Assembly (NCBI RefSeq): GCF_016135805.1
Contig: NZ_JADWOX010000002.1
Span: forward strand, 62,001 to 126,000
From: Caulobacter hibisci
GTDB taxonomy: Bacteria > Pseudomonadota > Alphaproteobacteria > Caulobacterales > Caulobacteraceae
Direction of reading: 5' to 3'
Length of the DNA stretch: 64,000 nucleotides
The notes under the pieces were generated by a model that had not been told where the DNA came from, searched no databases, and saw only the letters and a program-made list of their open reading frames with translations. The position numbers and the translations under genes are program-made. Of the stretch, positions 22,503 through 30,360 are shown in pieces; the stretch's first letter is position 1; every line of letters begins with the position of its first letter.

Positions 22503-25500
22503 CTACATCGCCCACCGCAGCCCCACCCGCACCTCGCGCCCGGTGTCGTGGCGATAGGTCGGGATCAGCGTGCGGTCGCTGAACTGCCGCTGCGCCGCGC
22601 CGGCCAGGTTCGAGGCTTCGGCGGTCAGGGTCAGGCGGGGCGACAGCTCCAGCCGCGCCGAGGCGTCGAGCGTGGTCAGCGGATCGACACCGTCGACGTC
22701 CCCGCCGTTGGGGGCGGGAATGGTGGCTAGGTAACGCCCGCGATGGCTGACGGCGAGACGCGCCTCCACGCCTGGCCGCCGATAGGCCAGGGCCATGTTG
22801 GCCGCCAGGCGCGGCGCGCCCAGGGCGTCCTGCATGTCGACCCAGGCGCCGGCCTGGTCGAGCAGGCGCACCACGGTGCGGGTATAGGCCGCTGCGCCCT
22901 GGACGATCCAATGGTCGTCGAGGCTCGCGCGGAACGAGGCTTCGGCCCCCGTCAGCCGGCCCGGTCCCGAATTGATCGGCCGCGAGAACTGCCAGATCGG
23001 CAGGTCCGGCGAGCAGTCCAGCGCCGCGCCGCAGGCCGCCGCCGCGACGCTGCCCGGCAGGCCGAACGGATTGTCCGAGAACCGCGCCGGGCGGGTGACG
23101 GTCGATTGCACCGTCGTGGCGATCTCCTTGTGATAGACCGCCGCCGTCAGTTGCAGCCCCTGTCGTGGCCGCCAGTCCACCGACAGGTCGAAGGCGTCGG
23201 CGCGGGTCGGGCGCAGGTTCGGATTGCCCGAAGACGCCGTTTTGGCGCCGGTGGTCGAAAGCCCCACACCCGGGCGCAGGCTTATCAGGTCGGGCCGCAC
23301 CATGACCCGCGCCGCCCCGAACCGGACCACGGCGTCGGCGCCCAGGCTCCAGGCCAGGTTCATCGACGGCAGGGTGGACCAATAGGCGTTCGGCGCCGTC
23401 TTCCAGCGCGGGACCGCGTCGGCGCCGACATCCAGCCCGCCGGCCTCGATCCCGGTGCGCACCAGGCGAACGCCGGCCTCGCCCCAGAACCGGCGCGACG
23501 GATCACGGGGCAGGGCCAGTTGCAGGTAGGCCGCGTCCGCCCGCTCGGTGACCGCATAGTTCAATGCAGCCACCGGGCCTGGACCGCTCTCGTAGCAGCC
23601 GGCGCCCGGACAGGCCGCCTCCAGGGTTCTGGCCACGTCGAAGGCCAGCCACTGGCGCGGCGCGCCGGTCACGCCGAAGTCCACGCCCTGACCGACCATC
23701 AGCGAATAGTTCGCGACCGACAACGCCGCGAGGCCGGCGGGCAGCACGCTGTTGATGTTGCCGATGCCGCCGTCCGACCGCATCCGCGCCGCTCCGACGG
23801 TGCGATAGGTCTTGGCCAGCACGCCCACGCGCCAGTCGATCGGGCCGGAGCGGTCCTCCAGGTCCATGGCCAGCGACCTGTAGCTGTTGTCCACCCAGTT
23901 GGGATCGGAGCGGAACTCGCTGGCCGTCCACGCGCCGGGCGTGGTCAGGGCCGCGTCCCCGAAGCTCAGGGCGGGCCGGTCGCCGTCAGAGAAATCGTAA
24001 GCGAAGCCATCGACGTCGAACTGCTCCAGATAGAGCGTCTGCTGCGCCGGATTGCTGAAGTCCGAGCGGCTGAACCCCGCCAGCATCCTGCCCTCCACGC
24101 CTTCACGGAAACGGCGGGTCGCCGCCAGGGTGGTCTGGCGGAAGACCGTGCTCAGCACGTCGCGCCGCGCCTCCGAGCGCACATCGACATTGTCGAACCT
24201 GCCGGCGATCAGCACCGGCTTGCGGCCGCCGAACGGCACGATGTTCGCCTGGGTCACCGTCACGGCGTTCTGCCCGCAGCGCGGATCGGGCGGGCTCGTG
24301 CAGGCGCCCGGCGTGCGGAAGGTGAAGCTCTCCAGCAGGTTCTCGCGCCGGTCCGAGCGCAGTTCCGCATAGATGACGTCCAGCGCGATCCGGGTCGCGT
24401 CGTCCGGCCGCCACTCCAGCGAGCCGGTCAGGCCCAGGCGCTCCTGGTCGACCTCGACCAGTTCCAGGCGTGGGATGCGGGCGTGCAGGGCGGCGTTGAC
24501 CGTGGCCAGGTCCAGCGGCGCGGCGACGGCGCCGAAGCCGGGCGCGACGGCGTTTCCGGTCTCCCACTGGCCGGCGCTGGCCCCGGCCTCCAGCGTCGCG
24601 CGGCCCGAATAGGCGGCCGAGACCAGCACGCCCAGCCGTCCGGCCGCGTCCCGCCGCGACAGCACCGCCGACACTCGTGGCCGAGCGCGGTCCGACAGGG
24701 TCTGGTAGCCGGCCTCGACCACGAACACCGCGTGCCGCCGGGGCAGTTCCAGCGGCGAGCGGGTACGCATGTCGATCGTGGCGCCCAGCGAGCCCTCGTC
24801 GAGGTCGGCCGAGGCTGATTTCTGAAGCCTGACCTGCTTGAAGAGATCGGCGGCGAAGATGTTGTAGTCGAAGGCCCGGCCGCGATTGGTGCCGCCGACG
24901 GCGTTGCTGGCCCCGAAGGTCGCCAGGGTCTCCATGCCGTTGACGCGGGTGCGGGTGAAGCGGCCGCCGACCCCGCGCACGGCGATCTGCCGGACCTCGC
25001 CGGCCTCGGGACCGGCCGCGACGCCGGGGATCTGCCGCAGGGCGTCGCCGAGGCCCAGGGCGCCGGCGCCGCGAAGCTGTTCCTCGAGCAGCACGTCGAC
25101 CTGGGCCGGCGCATCGCGGGCCTCGTCCTGCGCCGGTTCGGCCAGGGGGCGGGCCAGGACGCTGATCGCCGCCACGGCCGTCGGCTCGTCGTCCTCGACG
25201 ACAGGGGAGGGCGCGCGCCGTACGGGCGGCGCGGTGACCATGACCTCGCTGCGGCGTTTCAGGGAGACGACGCCGCCCGTCGAGATCGCGAAGTCGAGGT
25301 CGGAGCCGGCCAGCAGGGTCCGCAGCGCTTGGTCCAGCGACAATGACCCGGACAGGCCCGGTGCGCGGCGACCGACGGTCAGGGCCGCGGGCGCGACGAT
25401 CGCCGTTCCGGTCCGCGCCGACACCGCCAGCAACGCCGTGGCCAGCGGCTGGGCCGGCTGGTCGAAGGCGAAGCGGCGCTCCGGCGCGGCGAGGGCCGGC

Positions 25501-25553
25501 GCGGCGGCCATGCACGCGACCGCCAGCGCGCCGATCGCGGGCGCGATCCTCAT
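22503..25553 (-). CDS. FecA-like signalling TonB-dependent receptor (STN)
   Basis: The 1,016-residue protein has a Sec signal peptide (1-22), then an STN signalling domain (about 27-102, ending DLDFAISTGGVVSLKR) and a TonB box-like region. The plug (about 165-280, with IAVRGVGGRFTRTRVNG) and a large barrel closing in VGLRWAM follow. The STN domain contacts a FecR-type regulator, so this receptor both transports and reports its ligand. Its start overlaps the stop of the fecR-like gene by four bases. Given the surrounding glycosidases, the ligand is probably an oligosaccharide rather than an iron chelate (inference). Confidence 0.92.
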   Translation of the reverse strand: MRIAPAIGALAVACMAAAPALAAPERRFAFDQPAQPLATALLAVSARTGTAIVAPAALTVGRRAPGLSGSLSLDQALRTLLAGSDLDFAISTGGVVSLKRRSEVMVTAPPVRRAPSPVVEDDEPTAVAAISVLARPLAEPAQDEARDAPAQVDVLLEEQLRGAGALGLGDALRQIPGVAAGPEAGEVRQIAVRGVGGRFTRTRVNGMETLATFGASNAVGGTNRGRAFDYNIFAADLFKQVRLQKSASADLDEGSLGATIDMRTRSPLELPRRHAVFVVEAGYQTLSDRARPRVSAVLSRRDAAGRLGVLVSAAYSGRATLEAGASAGQWETGNAVAPGFGAVAAPLDLATVNAALHARIPRLELVEVDQERLGLTGSLEWRPDDATRIALDVIYAELRSDRRENLLESFTFRTPGACTSPPDPRCGQNAVTVTQANIVPFGGRKPVLIAGRFDNVDVRSEARRDVLSTVFRQTTLAATRRFREGVEGRMLAGFSRSDFSNPAQQTLYLEQFDVDGFAYDFSDGDRPALSFGDAALTTPGAWTASEFRSDPNWVDNSYRSLAMDLEDRSGPIDWRVGVLAKTYRTVGAARMRSDGGIGNINSVLPAGLAALSVANYSLMVGQGVDFGVTGAPRQWLAFDVARTLEAACPGAGCYESGPGPVAALNYAVTERADAAYLQLALPRDPSRRFWGEAGVRLVRTGIEAGGLDVGADAVPRWKTAPNAYWSTLPSMNLAWSLGADAVVRFGAARVMVRPDLISLRPGVGLSTTGAKTASSGNPNLRPTRADAFDLSVDWRPRQGLQLTAAVYHKEIATTVQSTVTRPARFSDNPFGLPGSVAAAACGAALDCSPDLPIWQFSRPINSGPGRLTGAEASFRASLDDHWIVQGAAAYTRTVVRLLDQAGAWVDMQDALGAPRLAANMALAYRRPGVEARLAVSHRGRYLATIPAPNGGDVDGVDPLTTLDASARLELSPRLTLTAEASNLAGAAQRQFSDRTLIPTYRHDTGREVRVGLRWAM

Positions 25554-26488
25554 TTTGTGGCGACGTCGATCATGCGCGTCCCGTCGGCGGCGCTCCGGAC
25601 GGTGACCGGCAGGATCTCGGGCAAGCTGGCCACGAACCGGTCGGCCTGCTCCAGCTGGAAGCCGGCGGTGATCCGCAGGGCGGCGGCGCGCGGCGTCACC
25701 CTGACCGGACGGCCCCGGGCGACCAGGTCGGCCACTACATCGCCCAGGGGCGCGTCGGCATAGGCCAGGCGTCCGCTGCGCCAGGCAGCGGCGTCCGCGG
25801 GGGCGGCCAGCTTGCCCGTCTGGGCGCGGCCATTGTCGATCTGCACGTAGTCGCCGGCCCCGAGCCGGGCGACAGGCCGTCGCGCCGCGCCCTCATAGAC
25901 GGCCACGAGGCCTTCCTCGACCGCGACCCGCACCTGGCCGCCGGCCCCGGCCCGCGTGTCGAAGCGCGTGCCCAGCACCTCGACCTCGGCGCCGCCGACC
26001 GCGACCTGGAAACGTCGGCCGTCGGCCTTGCGGACGGCGAAGAAGGCCTCGCCGCGTTCCAGCGTATAGCGGCGATCGTTCCAGCGGGAGGCCTGGGTCA
26101 GGCGGCTGCCCGGCGCCAACACCGCCGTGCTGCCGTCCTTCAGCGCAACCTGCCGAGCGGTGGTCCCGGCTTCGAAGGCGGCGGGCCGGGGCAGGAGCAC
26201 GATAGCTGCGACCAGGCAGGCGGCCAGGGCCGCACCGGCGGCGATCCATCCCACGGGAGCGCGACGGGGCAGGGGGCGTGCCGATGGTCGCGCCAAAGCC
26301 TCGATCTGGCCCAGCGCCAGCACCAGCGCCTCGGCCTCCTCATAGGCGCGGACATGCAGGGGATCGGCGTCCAGCCAGGCGCGCAGCCGCGCCGAGCGCT
26401 CCGGCGGGAACGGCTCGCCCAGCACCGCCAGGGCCCAGGCCCGGGCCTCGCGGCCGATCGGCGAGTCAGGATCGACGGCTGCGTTCAC
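25550..26488 (-). CDS. FecR-like anti-sigma/signal-transfer protein
   Basis: The 312-residue protein starts at GTG 26488. Residues 1-70 form the cytoplasmic N-terminal domain (DUF4880-like, with HVRAYEEAEALVLAL). One membrane helix follows at about 77-96, and then a periplasmic FecR domain with GEAFFAV and VEVLGTRFD, ending in a region that meets the receptor's STN domain. It holds the sigma factor in check and activates it when the receptor binds ligand. It overlaps the sigma gene by 23 bases and the receptor gene by four, so the three are one operon. Confidence 0.93.
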   Translation of the reverse strand: MNAAVDPDSPIGREARAWALAVLGEPFPPERSARLRAWLDADPLHVRAYEEAEALVLALGQIEALARPSARPLPRRAPVGWIAAGAALAACLVAAIVLLPRPAAFEAGTTARQVALKDGSTAVLAPGSRLTQASRWNDRRYTLERGEAFFAVRKADGRRFQVAVGGAEVEVLGTRFDTRAGAGGQVRVAVEEGLVAVYEGAARRPVARLGAGDYVQIDNGRAQTGKLAAPADAAAWRSGRLAYADAPLGDVVADLVARGRPVRVTPRAAALRITAGFQLEQADRFVASLPEILPVTVRSAADGTRMIDVATK

Positions 26489-27071
26489 GGGACAGGCCCC
26501 TAAAGTCGGTTGCGTGGTCTATGCCGCCGCGCGCCAGGGCGCGTTGGCAGACGGCGGTGGTTTCATCGATGGTCTTGCGGACCAGGGCTTCGGAGACCCC
26601 CTCGCGGCGGGCGATCTCGGCGAAGCTCAGCCCCTCGATGCGGTTGGCGGCCAAGTAACGGCGATGACGATCGGGCAGGCCGGCCACCACCTTTTCCAGC
26701 AGCTTCAGGTCATCGCGCGCGATCAGGATGCGCTCGACGTCCGGCGGCTCGTCGGGCTCAAGGGCGGGGGCCGAGACGTCGAGCAGGCGCGCGGTCCGCT
26801 GGCGGCTGCGCCGGCCGTCGAGACACAGGTTTATGGCGACGCGGAACACGAAGGCCCGGGGGCTTTCCAGCGCGCGATCAGATGACCGCTCCCCCAGCTT
26901 GAGGAAGGCCTGCTGGGCGACGTCCTCGGGATCGGGCGGGCCGCCGCCGAAGCGCGCGCGCAGGAAGGCGCACAGGTCGCTCCAGTCCTGGGCGTAGGCG
27001 CGGCGATAGGCCGACCGGTCTTTCCACAGCGCCGCGTTCTCGCGCGCCTCTGGCCGCTCCGCCCTCGACAC
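26466..27071 (-). CDS. FecI-like ECF sigma factor
   Basis: The 201-residue protein starts at GTG 27071 behind GGGGAGG. Region 2 lies at about 30-95 (DPEDVAQQAFLKLGE) and region 4 at about 130-185 (LPDRHRRYLAANRIEGLSFA then EIARREGVSEALVRKTI). It directs RNA polymerase to the target operon, normally its own fecA-like gene. Its partner FecR and receptor follow on the same strand. It diverges from the HU-like/GH3/GH2 operon, which could be a second target; I cannot see a diagnostic ECF promoter. Confidence 0.92.
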   Translation of the reverse strand: MSRAERPEARENAALWKDRSAYRRAYAQDWSDLCAFLRARFGGGPPDPEDVAQQAFLKLGERSSDRALESPRAFVFRVAINLCLDGRRSRQRTARLLDVSAPALEPDEPPDVERILIARDDLKLLEKVVAGLPDRHRRYLAANRIEGLSFAEIARREGVSEALVRKTIDETTAVCQRALARGGIDHATDFRGLSRERSRRS

Positions 27072-27246
27072 GGGGCCTCCCCATCCTCCGGTTCAAGCCG
27101 GTGGGCGGACGATGCTGGTGATTGTCGGCAGGATCAATGCGCTGCGAAAAATATGCCCCGGGCATGATTTTGTTGTGCGGATCGGTCAGCGGGAAACGTC
27201 GTTCGGCGTCGGGTAAAAACTTGCTGAAATTTCCCGCAATTATTTA

Positions 27247-27260
27247 AGTTACCGGTACCT
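27247..27260. promoter_or_regulatory. LacI-type palindrome upstream of HU/GH3/GH2 operon
   Basis: AGTTACCGGTACCT contains the GnTAnCGnTAnC pattern seen at 20817-20830 and a near-perfect GTACCGGTAC core. It is embedded in an AT-rich stretch (27238-27272) that is likely promoter DNA, 107 bases before the HU-like start. The 27072-27367 gap otherwise shows nothing recognisable. Confidence 0.5.
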
Positions 27261-27367
27261 TTTTCGCTTTTCGTCGCGAATGCGACATGCTTATTTCAAT
27301 CATGACACCGGTGACTATCCGGGCGAGACGGTCGGCAAGACCGCGATTGGGAAGGGGAGGCGGCGCC

Positions 27368-27712
27368 ATGAACAGCTCTGCACGCGACTCGGGCGCGCCG
27401 CCAAAAGGCCGCGCCGAGGCTGGCGACCGGCCCGCCGAAGAGCCCGTCTTCGACATCGGCCGGGCTTTCGAGGTGTACGTCGGCGACATGCTGACCCGCT
27501 CGCTCTGCCGCCAGATCCGCCAGGCCCTGCTCAAGGGCAAGGTCGTCGAACTGCCGGGCCTTGGCCGTTTCGAAATCCGCGACAAGCGCCGCTACGGCCT
27601 GGTGAACCCCTCCAGTGGCGCCCGCGCCGACCTGGGCGGCGAGCGGGCGATCGTCTGGCGTCCCGACCGCAAGCTGCTGCGTGACCTGAATTCTTCCCGA
27701 GGCGATGTTTGA
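27368..27712 (+). CDS. HU/IHF-like DNA-binding protein, divergent
   Basis: The 114-residue protein starts at ATG 27368 behind AAGGGGAGG. Residues about 55-110 read like the body and arm of HU: LLKGKVVELPGLGRFEIRD, then NPSSG in place of the NPxTG arm tip, then WRPDRKLLRDLN. The N-terminal 35 residues are a polar, probably disordered tail, and the first HU helix is replaced by FEVYVGDMLTRSLCRQI. It would bend or coat DNA. Its TGA overlaps the ATG of GH3 (TGATG), so the two are translationally coupled. HU-like proteins are rarely coupled to glycosidase genes, and a local regulatory role is possible. Confidence 0.7.
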   Translation: MNSSARDSGAPPKGRAEAGDRPAEEPVFDIGRAFEVYVGDMLTRSLCRQIRQALLKGKVVELPGLGRFEIRDKRRYGLVNPSSGARADLGGERAIVWRPDRKLLRDLNSSRGDV

Positions 27713-30360
27713 TGAGCGTTTCCGTCCACGGCCGTCGCTTTGGCCTCGTTTCCCTGCTGGCCCTCACGCTGGCCACGGCGCCCGCCGCCGCCTTCGCGGC
27801 CGACGCCTTCCATGACGTTAGCCTCTCTCCCGAAGCGCGCGCCGCTGACCTCGTCTCGCGGATGACGCTGGAGGAGAAGGCCGGCCAGCTGAAGCACGCC
27901 GCGCCGGCCATCCCGCGCCTGGAAATCCCCGCCTACAACTGGTGGAGCGAGGGCCTGCACGGCGTCGCCCGGGCCGGCGAGGCCACGGTCTTCCCGCAGG
28001 CCATTGGCATGGCGGCGACCTGGGACGTTCCGCTGATCCACGACGTGGCCGACACCATCGCCACCGAGTTCCGCGCCAAGTACGTCGAAAAGCGCGGGCC
28101 CGACGGCGCGGTCGCCCAGTATCGCGGCCTGACCGTCTGGTCGCCCAACATCAACATCTTCCGCGACCCGCGCTGGGGCCGGGGCCAGGAGACCTGGGGC
28201 GAGGACCCGCACCTGACCGCCGCCTTCGGCGTGGCCTTCGTCCAGGGCCTGCAGGGGACCGATCCCAAGCACTACAAGACCGCCGCCACCGCCAAGCACT
28301 TCGCCGTGCACAGCGGCCCCGAGGCCGACCGCCACCACGACGACATTCACCCCAGCAAGCACGATCTGGCCGACACCTACCTGCCGGCCTTCGAGGCCCT
28401 GGTGAAGCAGGGCAAGGTCGAGGCGGTGATGTGCGCCTACAACGCCGTCGACGGCGTGCCGGCCTGCGCCAGCGACTTCCTGCTGAAGGACACCCTGCGC
28501 GGCAAATGGGGCTTCAAGGGCCACGTCGTCTCCGACTGCGCCGCCATCGCCGACGTCTTCCTGCCGACCTCGCACAGCTACGTCAAAACCCCGGCCGAAG
28601 CCGTCGCCGTCAGCCTCAAGGCCGGCAACGACCTGATCTGCGCCGAGTTCGGAGCCGACAAGAGCGCCGAGATCGGCCCGATCGTCGACGCCGTAAAGGG
28701 CGGGCTGGTGACGGAAGCCGAGCTCGACCAGGCCGTCCGCCGCCTGTTCGTGGCCCGCATCAAGCTGGGGCTCTTCGACCCGCCTTCGAACGTCGCCTAT
28801 TCGAAGATCACGCCCGCCGACAACGACACCCCGGCCAACCGCGCCCTGTCGCTGAAGACGGCCCAGGTCTCGATGGTGCTGCTCAAGAACGACGGCCTGC
28901 TGCCGCTGAAGGCCGCGCCGAAGCGCATCGCCGTCATCGGCCCCAACGCCGACAGCCTCGACGCCCTGGTCGGCAACTACAACGGCACGCCATCGAAGCC
29001 GGTCACCGTGCTGGCCGGGATCCGCGCCCGCTATCCGCAGGCCCAGGTGACCTATGTCGAGGGCACGGGGCTGGTCGGTGCGCCGATGGCGACCCTGCCC
29101 AGCGACGCCCTCTGCGCCGACGCCGCCTGCGCGACCAAGGGCGTCAAGGTCGAGACCTTCCAGGGCCTGGATCTGGCCGGCGAGGCCAAGACTGGGGCAG
29201 CCGACAACATCCAGGTCGCCTGGGGGCGACCGCAGCGGGAAAAGCGCCAGACGTCAACGCGCTGGAGCGGCTACCTCAAGCCGACCGAGACCGGTCTTCA
29301 CCGCTTCACCCTGCGCGGCGAGGGCGGTTATCGGGTGATCGTCGACGGCAAGGTCGTTGTCGACGCCTGGAAGCGTCCGGCCGACGCCACGCCGGAAGGG
29401 GCCGTCGCCCTGACCGCGGGCCAGGCTCACGCCATCACGGTCGAGGCTTGGCAGGACGGCGACCGCGGCGACCAGCGCCTGACCTGGAGCCGTCCCAGCC
29501 AGGGCGCCGAGGCCGCCATCGCCGCGGCCAAGGACGCCGACGTCGTTCTGTTCGTCGGCGGCCTGACCGCCAAGCTGGAGGGCGAGGAGATGTCGGTCCG
29601 CGCTCCGGGCTTCGCCGGCGGCGACCGCACCCGCATCGACCTGCCGGCCCCGCAGCAGGCGTTGCTGGAGGGCCTGCACGCCACCGGCAAGCCGGTCGTG
29701 CTGGTGCTGATGAATGGCTCGGCCATGGCCGTGAACTGGGCCGACCAGAAGCTCCCAGCCATCGTTGAGGCCTGGTATCCGGGCGGCGAGGGCGGTCACG
29801 CCGTGGCCGGTCTCCTAGCGGGCGACTTCAACCCCTCGGGCCGCCTGCCGCTGACCTTCTATCGCTCGGCCGACCAGCTGCCGCCGTTCAAGGACTACGG
29901 CATGGCCGGCCGCACCTACCGCTACTTCGGCGGCGAGGCGCTCTATCCGTTCGGCCATGGCCTGAGCTTCACGACCTTCAAGTACGGTCAGCCCAAGCTC
30001 GCCAAGATGGTCAGGGCCGGCGAGGGGCTGAAGGTCTCGGTGGCCGTCACCAACGCCGGCCAGCGAGACGGCGACGAGGTGGCCCAGCTCTACGTCTCGC
30101 GCGGGTGCGCCGGCGCGCCTGTCCGGTCGCTTAAGGGCTTCCAGCGGATCGCCTTGAAGGCCGGCGAGACCCGTACGGTGACCTTCGATCTCGATCCGGC
30201 GGCCCTGAGTGTCGTCGACCCGGCCGGGGTGCGTTCGGTCGAGGCCGGATCGGTGGATCTGTGGATCGGCGGCGGCCAGCCCATCGCTCGTCCGGGCCTA
30301 GCCAAGCCCGCCGGCGTCGCCGCCCACGTCGCGGTCACTGGCCGCAAGGTGCTGCCGTGA
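27712..30360 (+). CDS. GH3 beta-xylosidase/glucosidase with PA14 domain
   Basis: The 882-residue protein has a signal peptide (about 1-28, ending AFAA) and a GH3 N-terminal barrel. The motif YNWWSEGLHGVAR near residue 77 is typical of beta-xylosidase/arabinosidase-type GH3 enzymes. The nucleophile is D275 in VVSDCAAI, and the KHF pair lies in ATAKHFAVHSGP. The alpha/beta sandwich domain is interrupted by a PA14 module (about 480-610, SGYLKPTETGLHRFTL), and a fibronectin III-like domain closes the protein. It releases single sugars from oligosaccharides in the periplasm. ATG 27712 is chosen over TTG 27709 because of the TGATG coupling with the HU-like gene. Confidence 0.92.
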   Translation: MSVSVHGRRFGLVSLLALTLATAPAAAFAADAFHDVSLSPEARAADLVSRMTLEEKAGQLKHAAPAIPRLEIPAYNWWSEGLHGVARAGEATVFPQAIGMAATWDVPLIHDVADTIATEFRAKYVEKRGPDGAVAQYRGLTVWSPNINIFRDPRWGRGQETWGEDPHLTAAFGVAFVQGLQGTDPKHYKTAATAKHFAVHSGPEADRHHDDIHPSKHDLADTYLPAFEALVKQGKVEAVMCAYNAVDGVPACASDFLLKDTLRGKWGFKGHVVSDCAAIADVFLPTSHSYVKTPAEAVAVSLKAGNDLICAEFGADKSAEIGPIVDAVKGGLVTEAELDQAVRRLFVARIKLGLFDPPSNVAYSKITPADNDTPANRALSLKTAQVSMVLLKNDGLLPLKAAPKRIAVIGPNADSLDALVGNYNGTPSKPVTVLAGIRARYPQAQVTYVEGTGLVGAPMATLPSDALCADAACATKGVKVETFQGLDLAGEAKTGAADNIQVAWGRPQREKRQTSTRWSGYLKPTETGLHRFTLRGEGGYRVIVDGKVVVDAWKRPADATPEGAVALTAGQAHAITVEAWQDGDRGDQRLTWSRPSQGAEAAIAAAKDADVVLFVGGLTAKLEGEEMSVRAPGFAGGDRTRIDLPAPQQALLEGLHATGKPVVLVLMNGSAMAVNWADQKLPAIVEAWYPGGEGGHAVAGLLAGDFNPSGRLPLTFYRSADQLPPFKDYGMAGRTYRYFGGEALYPFGHGLSFTTFKYGQPKLAKMVRAGEGLKVSVAVTNAGQRDGDEVAQLYVSRGCAGAPVRSLKGFQRIALKAGETRTVTFDLDPAALSVVDPAGVRSVEAGSVDLWIGGGQPIARPGLAKPAGVAAHVAVTGRKVLP

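Noticed and set aside
22743-24818. Long forward open frame (691 codons) opposite the FecA-like receptor
   Set aside because: It is antisense to a full-length receptor with clear domains; its composition (Arg, Gly, Ala, Gln-rich, low complexity) is what GC-rich codon bias produces on the opposite strand, and it has no family motif.
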